Shown here piece by piece: positions 1 to 8,915 of a stretch of 59,803 bases of DNA. The stretch is from assembly GCA_903873965.1 (NCBI GenBank), contig CAIQQO010000157.1:1-59803 (forward strand), written 5' to 3'. Within the stretch, counting starts at the first letter, position 1. Each line of letters starts with the position of its first letter. The notes beneath the pieces are model-generated. The model ran no database searches and had not been told where the DNA came from. It worked only from the letters and a program-made list of their open reading frames with translations. The stretch comes from an uncultured bacterium. GTDB lineage: Bacteria; Chloroflexota; Anaerolineae; J036; Brachytrichaceae. A program made the position numbers and the translations under genes.

Positions 1-801
1 ATTCGTGACGGCCGCATCGAGAGCGATGTCTCGCGGCAGAAGGACAAAGACGGCAAGGAAATCCTCATCACGCGCCAGGTCGCACCCATTCCCGAGCCTG
101 AGGAAAGCCTGGTGGCTGCATCGCAGGATGTGGTGGTCGAGGAATTGAACGCGAAGGGCGCCAAGAAAAAGAAAGTCCGATTTGAAGGGCCTATTCCCTT
201 CAAACGGCTTGCCACACAGGGCGCGCTGGGCATTGTCCTGGCGGTGGTGGCCAATGTTGTCCTCAGCCAGGTTATTGCCCTGTTGCTCAGCCTGCGTTCG
301 CCCATCCTGCAAATCCCGATCGTGGCGATCTTTACAGCCGTCGCCACACTCCTCGGCGTCGTGGCCTATGCGCTGGTCAATCGGTTCGCCAAACGTCCGG
401 TCTGGCTCTTCCGGCTGATCGCCGTGATCGCGTTGGTGGTGTCATTTGTGCCCGATATTGCTCTCGCGACAGGACTTATCAACCCCATTGCGTTCATTGC
501 TGCCAGCCAGCGCACCGCAACGGGTGCTAATGCCCAGGGCGGCACAGCAACAGGTACAACGACCGGCAACACTGCGCGTGGCGGGAATGCCGCCGGCGGA
601 CAGTTCCGTGGCCCAATCGGTATTGGCGGCGCCTTTGGCAGCGGCACGCGTTCAGCAACGACGCGCGTGACGTCGCCCTACGAGGTTCCAGCTACGCTGA
701 TTGTGCTTCACCTCGCAGCATACGGGATCGTGGTGGGCACATTGACCCGTCAGCCGAAGAAGAAGAAAGCCAAAGCCGAAAAAGCCCGTGGTGTGGTGTA
801 A
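1..801 (+). CDS. ABC transporter ATPase (MacB/LolD type), C-terminal part, with DUF6069-like membrane tail
   Basis: The reading frame is already open at the window edge, so the gene starts upstream. The first visible residues, IRDGRIESD, match the end of MacB/LolD-type ATP-binding subunits, where a DGRI motif closes the nucleotide-binding domain. An extension follows: a basic stretch (visible residues about 52-60), three hydrophobic segments (about 72-98, 101-127, 134-156), a Gly/Thr/Asn/Ala-rich loop of about 70 residues, a fourth hydrophobic segment (about 230-250) and a Lys-rich end. The four-segment layout resembles DUF6069 membrane proteins; that name is recalled, not searched. The ATPase would energise the permease encoded 37 bases downstream. 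A membrane tail on such an ATPase is unusual. A GTG at 112 could start a separate membrane protein, but no good ribosome binding site precedes it. Confidence 0.7.
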   Translation: MRDGRIESDVSRQKDKDGKEILITRQVAPIPEPEESLVAASQDVVVEELNAKGAKKKKVRFEGPIPFKRLATQGALGIVLAVVANVVLSQVIALLLSLRSPILQIPIVAIFTAVATLLGVVAYALVNRFAKRPVWLFRLIAVIALVVSFVPDIALATGLINPIAFIAASQRTATGANAQGGTATGTTTGNTARGGNAAGGQFRGPIGIGGAFGSGTRSATTRVTSPYEVPATLIVLHLAAYGIVVGTLTRQPKKKKAKAEKARGVV

Positions 802-838
802 CAGCATGGTCACACCTGTGCTTGTATAGGAGAAAGAT

Positions 839-2050
839 ATGAGTTTTCTAGAGCTAATACAGACTGCCATCGAGAGCTTGAATTCGAACAAGCTGCGCAC
901 GGCATTGACGATGCTTGGCGTCATCATCGGCGTGGCGGCGGTCGTCACCCTGCTCGCGCTGGGTGCAGGCGTGCAAGCCTCCATTGACAGTCAGATCACG
1001 TCCATGGGTTCAAACCAGTTGACTATCAACGCGAACCGCCAGGTCACGGGCGCGCGTTTGACTATCGACGATGCAGCAGCTATCGCCGACAAGCTGAATG
1101 TGCCGGATGCGAAGCGGGTGGTATCAGTGGTGCAGGGCGGCGCAACAGTTTCCGCCGGTATCAACAAGGACTCTCCCGAGATTCAGGGGACAACCCCCGA
1201 ATACTTCGTGATGAAGAACGTCACCATCGCGCGCGGCGCTTCATTCACTCAGGCCGATGTCGATCAACGCTTGCGCGTGGCGGTTGTCGGCCCCACCCTT
1301 GCGGACAACCTGTTCCCCGGTCAGGACGCCATGGGTCAGACTTTCCTGATTGGTTCGGTGCCTTTCCGCATTGTCGGCATTCTTGAGAAGAAGGGTGGCG
1401 CCGGCTTTGGCGGCACAGACGACAGCGCATTCGTGCCTTTGACGGTGGCTGCTGAGAAGCTGTTTGTGAACCGCAACGGTGGATTGAAGTCCGTGAATAG
1501 CATCACGGTGGAAGCCGTATCGGCAGATCGCAGTTCAGCCGCGCTGACCGAAATCGCGGTTGTCCTCCGGCAGCGACACAATATCCTGATCGGCGCGCCG
1601 GATGACTTCCGCATCTTCGATCAGGCTTCGCTTGTGGCGACCCTGAACACGGTCGTCGGCACGCTGACTGCGTTCCTCGGCGCGATTGGCGCCATCTCGC
1701 TGCTGGTCGGTGGCATCGGCATCATGAACATCATGCTGGTGAGTGTCACTGAGCGCACGCGCGAAATCGGCGTCCGCAAGGCCATCGGCGCGCAGCCATT
1801 TGCCATTCAGTTGCAGTTCCTGATCGAAGCGTTAACAGTGACCATGTCGGCCGGTATCCTCGGAATTCTGCTTGCGGTGGCTCTGGTGACCATCATCAAC
1901 GCAGTGCAGACCAGCATCACGCCGCAGGTTCAACCCAGTTCGATGTTGCTGGCCTTTACGGTCTCTGTCTTTATTGGCGTTCTGTTCGGGTTCTACCCGG
2001 CATGGCGCGCCAGTCGGCTTGAGCCGGTTGAAGCGTTGCGGTACGAGTAA
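839..2050 (+). CDS. ABC transporter permease, MacB/FtsX family
   Basis: Predicted inner-membrane permease of 403 residues, the usual length for MacB-like proteins. It has an N-terminal transmembrane helix in the NKLRTALTMLGVIIGVAAVV block, a large extracytoplasmic MacB periplasmic-core domain (about residues 45-250), and a C-terminal FtsX domain with three helices (about 275-400) including LLVGGIGIMNIMLVSVTERT and the EIGVRKAIGA coupling signature. A purine-rich AGGAGA lies just before the ATG. It follows the ATPase gene by 37 bases and probably forms a transporter with it. Such systems export peptides or antibiotics or remodel the envelope; the substrate here is unknown. Confidence 0.93.
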   Translation: MSFLELIQTAIESLNSNKLRTALTMLGVIIGVAAVVTLLALGAGVQASIDSQITSMGSNQLTINANRQVTGARLTIDDAAAIADKLNVPDAKRVVSVVQGGATVSAGINKDSPEIQGTTPEYFVMKNVTIARGASFTQADVDQRLRVAVVGPTLADNLFPGQDAMGQTFLIGSVPFRIVGILEKKGGAGFGGTDDSAFVPLTVAAEKLFVNRNGGLKSVNSITVEAVSADRSSAALTEIAVVLRQRHNILIGAPDDFRIFDQASLVATLNTVVGTLTAFLGAIGAISLLVGGIGIMNIMLVSVTERTREIGVRKAIGAQPFAIQLQFLIEALTVTMSAGILGILLAVALVTIINAVQTSITPQVQPSSMLLAFTVSVFIGVLFGFYPAWRASRLEPVEALRYE

Positions 2051-2078
2051 CCCAGTCACGTGTCACATTTTAAGTTGT

Positions 2079-2143
2079 AGGGGCGAAGCATTGCCACACA
2101 AAATCACGTTTACCCCGACGTCATTGGCAATGCTTCACCCCTG
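2079..2143. repeat. Palindromic intergenic repeat, copy 1
   Basis: About 65 bases bounded by inverted arms GGGGCGAAGCATTGCC (2080-2095) and GGCAATGCTTCACCCC (2126-2141), with one mismatch between arms. The centre carries CAAAA and TTGACGTCATT-like sequence. It could fold as a long hairpin between the ABC permease and the kinase gene and may also act as a transcriptional barrier. Confidence 0.85.
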
Positions 2144-2162
2144 CGGAATACGCAACGATGGT

Positions 2163-2228
2163 ACGGGCGAAGCATTGCCGCACAAAACCATGTTAGCCTT
2201 GACGTCATTGGCAATGCTTCGCCCCTGC
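2163..2228. repeat. Palindromic intergenic repeat, copy 2
   Basis: Second copy of the element, with arms CGGGCGAAGCATTGCC (2164-2179) and GGCAATGCTTCGCCCC (2210-2225), in the same orientation and 84 bases after copy 1. The central bases are largely shared with copy 1, including GACGTCATT before the right arm. It ends only 24 bases before the start of the kinase gene. Confidence 0.85.
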
Positions 2229-2251
2229 AGCAGAACCGCTAGATCAACCTG

Positions 2252-3610
2252 ATGACAACCGCACCATTGGACGCCCATAACGCCGACGCGCCCCAGCCCC
2301 AACGGCTGACGGGTATGAAACAGGTCATCGGGCTGATCCGCCTGACCTTGATGTTGCGCATTGCGACGTCAATCGTCGGGACGCTGGTGGTGCTCACCTT
2401 CCTTCCGATGACAGCCCCTGCCCTGATCGAGTTGGCTGCAATTGTGCCGTCACTCGCGCTGCTTTTGTTAGTCTTGATCGCGCCATTGCGTGGCTGGAGC
2501 AGCGTCCATTTCGTCAAAGGATTGCTGGTGGCCGCCATCGTGGCCGAGGCGCTCGAAGCCATCATCAGCCGGATGGGGCTGCAACTTATCGCGGCAGCCA
2601 CCGGCATGGACGCGGGCGAGTTTTTCCGCCGCAACGTGGGCTTCCCGGCAGAGTGGTTCTTGATGCGCCTGCCCCTGAATGGCCCGCTGTTGTTTATTGC
2701 CATCCCGGCCATACTCGGCGGTTGGATTGATGGACGGCGTAGTGCATTACGCTGGGCTGCATTCACCATTCTGATGAGCCTGGTGGCCACGATATCCACG
2801 ACAACACCCGAGTTTATGCAATGGCGGTTGAATGTTGGCGCTATCGGGGCGCAGGCGATGGTGGTCATCATCACGACCTACTTTGTAGCCACACTGGCAG
2901 ATCAACAGCGCGCTGAACAGGCCGAAATCCATATGGCCAATCGTAAGCTGGCCGAGCAGGCGCTGGTGCGCGAACAACTGGCCACCTCGCGTGAACGCGT
3001 GCGGCTGGCGCGCGATTTGCACGACACGCTGGCGCATACACTGGCAGGATTGGTGGTGCAGACCAAAGTAGTGGATACGCTGCTGGAAAAAGACCCTGTT
3101 GGCGCGCGGCGCGAACTGGCGCGTGTGCAGCAAGTCGCCAAACAGGGGCTGACTGATGCTCGCGCCGCCATCGGCGATCTGCGCGCCAACATCGTCGAAG
3201 ACCTTGGACTTACTTCCGCACTGCAACGGCAAGTTGAACTGCTGGGTCAACGCACTGATCTTCAGGTAAGTTTCGACCGACAAGGCGATGACCCGCAATT
3301 GGACAAAATTCACGCTGAAACGCTATTCCGGATTGTGCAAGAGGCGTTGAACAACGTCGAACGGCATGCCAATGCCTCACGGGTAAGTGTATCCATGGAA
3401 CATACACCGCTGCCGGAGCGCGCCCTGACGTTGCGCGTCAAGGATGATGGTGTTGGTTTTGATGCTGCTGCGCTGGATGATGAGCGTTTTGGTTTGCGCG
3501 GGATGCGTGAGCGCGCCGAACTCATTGGCGCTCATCTGCGTATCGACAGTATCATCGGCTCTGGGACGACAGTCAGTATTACCTATGTCAAAGAAATCAC
3601 ACTTTCGTGA
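2252..3610 (+). CDS. Sensor histidine kinase, NarL-partner (HisKA_3) type
   Basis: Membrane sensor kinase of 452 residues. The N-terminal half holds several hydrophobic segments (about residues 25-75, 85-110, 140-165, 170-220) and no recognisable extracellular sensor. A HisKA_3 dimerisation domain follows, with the phosphorylated histidine in RLARDLHDTLAHTLAGL (about residue 258), then an HATPase_c domain with the N-box in FRIVQEALNNVERHA and G-boxes in DDGVGFD and FGLRGMRERAE. HisKA_3 kinases normally pair with NarL/LuxR regulators. The best local partner is the regulator at 8009-8800, four genes on in the same direction. No strong ribosome binding site precedes the ATG, so the start is only probable. 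Confidence 0.9.
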   Translation: MTTAPLDAHNADAPQPQRLTGMKQVIGLIRLTLMLRIATSIVGTLVVLTFLPMTAPALIELAAIVPSLALLLLVLIAPLRGWSSVHFVKGLLVAAIVAEALEAIISRMGLQLIAAATGMDAGEFFRRNVGFPAEWFLMRLPLNGPLLFIAIPAILGGWIDGRRSALRWAAFTILMSLVATISTTTPEFMQWRLNVGAIGAQAMVVIITTYFVATLADQQRAEQAEIHMANRKLAEQALVREQLATSRERVRLARDLHDTLAHTLAGLVVQTKVVDTLLEKDPVGARRELARVQQVAKQGLTDARAAIGDLRANIVEDLGLTSALQRQVELLGQRTDLQVSFDRQGDDPQLDKIHAETLFRIVQEALNNVERHANASRVSVSMEHTPLPERALTLRVKDDGVGFDAAALDDERFGLRGMRERAELIGAHLRIDSIIGSGTTVSITYVKEITLS

Positions 3611-3658
3611 ACCTCGGGAAATTCCGGGAGTGCGATTTCGTAGGATAATAGCTGCGAT

Positions 3659-4705
3659 TTGAAAGCAGTACGTTGGAAAACCATTTTGACATGGGCTGTT
3701 GCCCTTGCGCTTGTCGCTTTTCTGCTGGCTCAGATATCGCTGCAGACGCTGGTGGATCTCTTTGTGCGCGTCAACCTGCCGGGCGTGGCGCTGGGAGCGG
3801 TCGTTTACATGCTCACCAACGTCATCCGGGCATGGCGCGTGGCGCAGATCTGTGACCGTCCGTTCTCTGATACATGGGCTTTGTTATCGCCGACGCTGGC
3901 GTCTAGTTTTGGCAATAACGTGCTGCCCGCGCGCGCCGGTGAACCGATCTTTGTCTGGGCAGCGCATGAGCGACTTGGACTGAGCTGGGGCACCAGTTCG
4001 GCTGTCATGATCATCATGCGCGTGTTCGACACGATGCTGGTTGCGGTCATCTTTGTGTTTGCCGCCATCATCACCGGGGCCGCGGCCTCTTCGCTGGTCT
4101 TGTGGGTCGTGTCGGTGGCGCTGGGAGGCACGGTCATTGTTACAGCGTTGTTGCCATGGCTAGGCGGGTACTTTGTTCGCCTGTTTATCGCCATCGTCAA
4201 ACTGACGCGCAGCGCGAAACTGATTACCTTTCTCGAAGTCGAAGGCCAGCGCGCAGCCGATGCATTCAAGCAGTTGCGCGCCCCGCGCATTTATGCGGGC
4301 GTGGTATTGACTTCGCTGGTCATCTGGCTGCTGGTTTTCGGATGGATTTTTCTGTTAATTCGCAGTCTGGGCATTGATGTAAGCCTCGATCAATCCATTC
4401 TTGGCTCCACTTTCGGCATTTTGTCCAAGGCTGTACCATTTTCATCCATCGGCGGCTGGGGAGCCCATGAAGTAGGCTGGACAGCCGGATTTACTCTGAT
4501 TGGATTTTCGACATCACTGGCGATCAGCAGCGGATTTGCTGTGAACACACTGATTATCCTGACATCGGCCGTATGCGGATTGCCGGCATGGCTTTCGCTG
4601 ACCAACGATCAGGCCAAAGGTAAGCGCGCCGGCTACCTGCCAGCAGGTACTTCGGACTCGCGAGAACCTGCGGCAGAGGCTTTTGAAGCTGGAGGAAAGC
4701 GATGA
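3659..4705 (+). CDS. LPG synthase transmembrane domain / flippase-like protein
   Basis: Polytopic membrane protein of 348 residues with about seven to eight hydrophobic segments, matching the UPF0104/LPG_synthase_TM family (PF03706). Family-type features include NVIRAWR after the second segment, SSFGNNVLPARAGE (about residues 80-95), and KAVPFSSIGGWGAHEVGW near residue 270. Relatives sit beside glycosyltransferases and probably move or process lipid-linked substrates, although the family also holds the MprF transmembrane half; the lysyl-transfer domain is absent here. Start: TTG at 3659 after AGGAT; the preceding kinase ends 48 bases upstream. Its stop overlaps the next gene's start as ATGA, indicating translational coupling. 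Confidence 0.85.
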   Translation: MKAVRWKTILTWAVALALVAFLLAQISLQTLVDLFVRVNLPGVALGAVVYMLTNVIRAWRVAQICDRPFSDTWALLSPTLASSFGNNVLPARAGEPIFVWAAHERLGLSWGTSSAVMIIMRVFDTMLVAVIFVFAAIITGAAASSLVLWVVSVALGGTVIVTALLPWLGGYFVRLFIAIVKLTRSAKLITFLEVEGQRAADAFKQLRAPRIYAGVVLTSLVIWLLVFGWIFLLIRSLGIDVSLDQSILGSTFGILSKAVPFSSIGGWGAHEVGWTAGFTLIGFSTSLAISSGFAVNTLIILTSAVCGLPAWLSLTNDQAKGKRAGYLPAGTSDSREPAAEAFEAGGKR

Positions 4706-5847
4706 GCACTCAGGGACAACACCATGCACCGCCTCCGGTTCCGAATATGAGCGGGGCCCACGTCAAGCGCAAGCCGCTGCATTTATTCGTGCAGATATGC
4801 GCGCTGAATGAAGAGGAAACCATCGGTAAAGTGATCCACGACATCCCGCGCCATCTGGATGGCATTGCGTCAGTGCATGTCGTGGTAGTCAACGATGGTT
4901 CCACCGATAAGACGGTGCAGGTGGCCACGAATGCTGGCGCTGACATTGTGATCAGTCACCACGCCAACAAGGGTATCGCGCGCGCATTTCAGACGGGCAT
5001 CGACACATGTCTGTCGTATGGCGCTGACATCATCGTTCACACCGATGCCGATGGGCAATACGAAGCTGCTGACATCGGGAAACTGGTACAGCCGATCATC
5101 GAACAACGCGCCGATATCGTGATCGGCGACCGGCAGACACAAAAGATGTCGCACTTTTCACCTGCCAAGCGCCTGTTTCAGTGGCTGGGCAGTCGCGTGG
5201 TGCAGGCGGCAGCAGGGTTGGATGTGCCGGATGCCGTATCGGGCTTCCGGGCTTATTCGCGCGATGCCGCGTTGCACATTTACCCCACCGCGCTTTTCTC
5301 ATACACCGTTCAAACGCTGATTCAGGCCGGCAAACTGGGTCTGGCAGTGCTTTATGTGCCGATACGAGCCTATGAAACACCCCGTCCGTCGCGGTTGCAC
5401 AAGGGCATGCTGCATTTTATGAGCCAGCAAGCCACCATTCTGATGCGCACCTACACGACGTATGAGCCGCTCAAGACTTTTCTAGTATTAGCGGCTCCTT
5501 TTCTGGTGTTCGGCACAGTACTTGTTATTCGCCTGATCGTATTAGCAGCCGAACAGGGCGGCCAGTTTATTGGTCGCATCCAGTCACTCGTCGCCGGCAT
5601 GGTAAGTCTTGTGATCGGTTTGCTGCTGGTCATTACCGGTATCATCGCTGATCGCATTCGCGAAAACCGCCGTTTGATCGAGGACACGTTGTATCGCATC
5701 CGCGAGCAGAGCACAAATCGCTATTCCGTTGCTGATCTGGATGCGCCCGCCCATGACGAGTCGGTCGCCGAAACACAGGCCGCTGCAGGTGCAGACTCGC
5801 GTGTCATTCCTCTGCCTGCTTCTGGAGCGCCTGATACCCATGCCTGA
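4702..5847 (+). CDS. Glycosyltransferase family 2, dolichyl/undecaprenyl-phosphate mannosyltransferase-like
   Basis: Glycosyltransferase of 381 residues with a GT-A domain (about 25-230) and two C-terminal hydrophobic segments (about 255-280 and 290-315). The start of the fold is seen in FVQICALNEEETIGKVI; the metal-binding DxD-type motif is HTDADGQY (about residue 115), followed by VSGFRAYSR. The layout is that of polyprenyl-phosphate sugar synthases, which load a sugar from a nucleotide donor onto a lipid carrier at the inner membrane. It overlaps the flippase gene by four bases, and its stop overlaps the next gene's ATG. GGAGG precedes the ATG. A product for the neighbouring ArnT/PMT-like enzyme is a reasonable inference. 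Confidence 0.9.
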   Translation: MSTQGQHHAPPPVPNMSGAHVKRKPLHLFVQICALNEEETIGKVIHDIPRHLDGIASVHVVVVNDGSTDKTVQVATNAGADIVISHHANKGIARAFQTGIDTCLSYGADIIVHTDADGQYEAADIGKLVQPIIEQRADIVIGDRQTQKMSHFSPAKRLFQWLGSRVVQAAAGLDVPDAVSGFRAYSRDAALHIYPTALFSYTVQTLIQAGKLGLAVLYVPIRAYETPRPSRLHKGMLHFMSQQATILMRTYTTYEPLKTFLVLAAPFLVFGTVLVIRLIVLAAEQGGQFIGRIQSLVAGMVSLVIGLLLVITGIIADRIRENRRLIEDTLYRIREQSTNRYSVADLDAPAHDESVAETQAAAGADSRVIPLPASGAPDTHA

Positions 5848-7960
5848 TTCAGTGCCTGCCTCACGTCATCAGGCGCAATCTGATAGGCGTGGTGCATCAG
5901 CACGCACCAAGGCCTTGTGGCTGGCCACCGCACTGGTGCTGGCAGCGTTTGTGCTGCGCGTCATCGACCTCGATCGGCGCCCACTGCACTTCGATGAGGG
6001 TATCAATGTCACATTCGGCCAGAACACCCCCGCACAGATTCTGGCCTTATCGCGCGCCACTTTCGACAACGACCCGCCTGGTCATCGCATGGCAATGGGC
6101 GTGTGGATGGCGCTGGCAGGCCCGTCAGCAGTTTCGATTCGCTTGCTGTCAGTCGGATTCAGCCTGTTGATGGTCGCCGGGCTGTACCGTCTACTGCGGC
6201 GCATGCAACTACAGCAAACAGCAGCTCTTTTCGCGGCGGCGCTGATTGCGGTTTCGCCGTATGCCATCGATTACGCGCAACAGGCCAAGGGCTACGCCAT
6301 GGGCGCGGGGCTAGCGGCGGTATCGTGGTTGATATGGACCACGTTAGTCTCGCCTGATCGCCTGAAGCAACAGCGGTCACGCATGCGCAAAGCAGGCGTT
6401 TTTATCACCTACGTTGTCGCCACAGCACTCGCTCTCAGCACCCACTATTACGTATTGCTGCTGTTGCCAATGCAGTGGCTATGGTTTTTCGGCATGCAGT
6501 TGGACGAATACCTTCTCAGTAGGAATCCCCAGACAAGGCGCGCTAGCAGGAAGCAAGAAGCACAGGTTAGAAGCCCGGATCACGCTTCACGCTTCATCGT
6601 TTCACTGATCCGCGGCGCAGTGGGGCAGGCATTGGCAATACTCCCCATCGGAATCTGGCTAGCGCTCATGGCAACGTCATTGCAGATCAGCACAGCGCGT
6701 TCTTCCACCAAGTTTAACCCGGCATCGCCGCTGGATCTGTTTCCCAGAATCCTGGCCGAGATGAGCGCCGGGCAATTTGTCGATACACTGCCGCAACGCT
6801 TGTGCGGCGTGCTCGTGTTCGTTTTGGCGATTGTTGGCGCGGTGAGATTGTGGCATGCAAGTGAAACGCAAGGTGCCGTGTCGCGCCGGTCCGCATTCTG
6901 GTTTGGCACGGCGTTCCTCGTCCCGCTGGCCGGAGCCATCGTGATGCAACAGCGCGTCACCTTTTTCTTCCCGCGTTTTCTGGTCTATGCCTTACCCAGC
7001 CTGTTCGCTCTGGTAGCAGGTTGCGTTCTGCCTGATGTCGCGCATCGCATGAAGCCCGCCTTGCGCTTCATACCCGCCATTCTGGCCATGTGCGTCATGA
7101 TCTTTGGCTCTGCGGTGTTCTATCGCGCCCCCATCGATGCTGCAGATGACTACCGCCCACTGATTGCCCAGATGCGCCCCTACATTCAACCGGGGGATGC
7201 AGCGCTGGGCACCTACATCTGGATGGAAGGGATGTTTGACAGTTATGCGCCGGAGACCAATGCAGCCATGACGTGGTACATGGAGTCGTACAGCCCTGCC
7301 ACCATTGATGCGCAGGTGGCGCCTATCGCGAAAAAGCATGCGCGCGTCTGGAGCATGAATTTCCTGCGCAATCCAGATGCCCCTGATACCTTGTCGAACC
7401 AGTGGCTGAAGCAGAATGCAGCTTACGTTCAACGCTTCACCGCCGGAACCACGACTGCGGTATTGTTTGATATGGGTGCCACTGACAGGGCTTTGAAACG
7501 CGCCGGCGCGATGAGGCCCCTTCTAGATGCGACATCGCCAACTATGCCGGTGACATCCATGCAGGCGATCTCCTCAACAATTGTCTTTGGTGATTTGATC
7601 TCATTACAGTATTCGCCAGTGAATGTGGCGATTCGCGGCGGCGACTCAGTGCCCGTTGCGCTGACGTGGACTGCCTTGAAGCCGATCCCAGATCATTATC
7701 TGATCTTTGTCCATCTCATGACAGACCGTGGTGAATTGGCGGCACAAAATGACGGCGACGCCGTGAATGGAATGGCGCCCAGTTTCACATGGACTCCCGG
7801 CATGCCAGTAGCTGATCGGCGCGCCATTGCAGTGCCGCCTATGACCAAGAGCCAATACACGCTTGAAGTAGGCCTTTTCCGCGAGAGCGACGGCCTTCGT
7901 CTGTTGACGGTAGATGGCGCAGACAGTGTGCCATTAGGCAACATCACCGTGGCTCGATGA
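5840..7960 (+). CDS. GT39-like (ArnT/PMT) polyprenyl-phosphate-dependent glycosyltransferase
   Basis: Large membrane protein of 706 residues. The first transmembrane helix (about 22-40) is followed by DLDRRPLHFDEGIN, the acidic first-loop signature of GT39/GT83-type enzymes, which transfer sugar from a polyprenyl phosphate to protein or lipid outside the membrane. About ten more hydrophobic segments extend to residue about 430, followed by a soluble C-terminal domain of about 270 residues. I start it at the ATG at 5840, which overlaps the upstream stop, rather than further upstream where it would overlap the preceding gene by over 100 bases. Around 6540-6600 the cytoplasmic loop is coded by a stretch rich in charged residues and short CACGCTTC repeats, perhaps an inserted repeat. 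Confidence 0.87.
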   Translation: MPDSVPASRHQAQSDRRGASARTKALWLATALVLAAFVLRVIDLDRRPLHFDEGINVTFGQNTPAQILALSRATFDNDPPGHRMAMGVWMALAGPSAVSIRLLSVGFSLLMVAGLYRLLRRMQLQQTAALFAAALIAVSPYAIDYAQQAKGYAMGAGLAAVSWLIWTTLVSPDRLKQQRSRMRKAGVFITYVVATALALSTHYYVLLLLPMQWLWFFGMQLDEYLLSRNPQTRRASRKQEAQVRSPDHASRFIVSLIRGAVGQALAILPIGIWLALMATSLQISTARSSTKFNPASPLDLFPRILAEMSAGQFVDTLPQRLCGVLVFVLAIVGAVRLWHASETQGAVSRRSAFWFGTAFLVPLAGAIVMQQRVTFFFPRFLVYALPSLFALVAGCVLPDVAHRMKPALRFIPAILAMCVMIFGSAVFYRAPIDAADDYRPLIAQMRPYIQPGDAALGTYIWMEGMFDSYAPETNAAMTWYMESYSPATIDAQVAPIAKKHARVWSMNFLRNPDAPDTLSNQWLKQNAAYVQRFTAGTTTAVLFDMGATDRALKRAGAMRPLLDATSPTMPVTSMQAISSTIVFGDLISLQYSPVNVAIRGGDSVPVALTWTALKPIPDHYLIFVHLMTDRGELAAQNDGDAVNGMAPSFTWTPGMPVADRRAIAVPPMTKSQYTLEVGLFRESDGLRLLTVDGADSVPLGNITVAR

Positions 7961-8008
7961 TATCGGGATGATAATGTGTCTAGCGCAGCATCCGTTGTGC
8001 CACCTACA

Positions 8009-8800
8009 ATGAATAAGATCAGAGTCCTGATTGCCGACGATCAGGAAATTATTCGACAGGGATTGGCCGTCATTCTCGACAACCTGGAAGACATCGTCAC
8101 TGTTGGACAGGCTGAGAATGGCGAAGAGGCCGTCAGGATGGCGCGCGAATTGCGCCCGGATGTCGTGCTGATGGATGTAAAGATGCCTCGCATGAACGGC
8201 ATTCAGGCTACGCGCGCCATTACGAGTGAACTGGCGCCTGCCGGAACAACAGGCCAGGAGTACCGGGCGATGGGCCAGGAATCGAAACGCGACGAAGCCA
8301 AGGGCGCAAAAAAGACCCCAGAAGATGCCGGCGCCGCCGGCATTGCGCAAGTCATCATTCTGACAACGTATGACATCGACGATTGGGTGTTTGAAGGCAT
8401 TCGCGCAGGTGCGCAAGCGTACCTGCTGAAAGACGCCGGCACCGATGATCTGGCGAATGCCATCCGCGCCGTGCATCGGGGCGAGTCGCAGCTGGATCCC
8501 ACCATTGCGCGCAAAGTGATGTCTGAGTTTCGTCGCATGAGTGGTCCACCGCCAGCGCCGCACGCGACACGACATGCGCCGGGAATCGATGAGCCAGACA
8601 TGGAAGCCTTGACCGACCGCGAGACCGAAGTCCTTACATTGATTGCGCAGGGACTAGGCAACAAAGATATCGCGTTGAAGCTGTATCTCAGCGAAGGCAC
8701 CGTCAAAAACTATGTCAGCAGCATCATGGAGAAGTTGCACGCCAATGACCGCACACAGGTGGTGATCAAGGCCGTGCGGCAGGGCATCGTCAAGCTGTAA
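8009..8800 (+). CDS. Response regulator, NarL/FixJ family, with an insert in the receiver domain
   Basis: DNA-binding response regulator of 263 residues. The receiver begins RVLIADDQEI with the acidic pair; the phospho-accepting aspartate is in VVLMDVKMPRMNG and the conserved lysine in YLLKDAG. A LuxR/GerE helix-turn-helix fills the end (LTDRETEVLTLIAQGL to the C terminus). Between helix 3 and strand 4 the receiver contains about 36 extra residues (coded by about 8234-8340), rich in Gly, Ala, Lys and Glu, which normal NarL proteins lack. An upstream GTG at 7976 would add 11 residues; I prefer the ATG at 8009 because it places MNKIRVLIADD as in family members. Probably the partner of the kinase at 2252-3610. 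Confidence 0.9.
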   Translation: MNKIRVLIADDQEIIRQGLAVILDNLEDIVTVGQAENGEEAVRMARELRPDVVLMDVKMPRMNGIQATRAITSELAPAGTTGQEYRAMGQESKRDEAKGAKKTPEDAGAAGIAQVIILTTYDIDDWVFEGIRAGAQAYLLKDAGTDDLANAIRAVHRGESQLDPTIARKVMSEFRRMSGPPPAPHATRHAPGIDEPDMEALTDRETEVLTLIAQGLGNKDIALKLYLSEGTVKNYVSSIMEKLHANDRTQVVIKAVRQGIVKL

Positions 8801-8915
8801 CCACTTTACCGCGTTTTTACACCTGTGCCATACCGGCATTACATTCCCGGCGCATCATAGCCTTTGTCAGAAGCACACAGATTCACTCTGACGCAGAAGA
8901 TAAAGGAGCAATCAA

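Noticed and set aside
2079..2228. Two repeats considered as a CRISPR array
   Set aside because: Only two copies, long palindromic arms, no regular spacer series and no cas genes.
5729..5839. Earlier start for the GT39-like protein
   Set aside because: Would overlap the previous gene by over 100 bases; ATG 5840 gives the usual overlap and N terminus.
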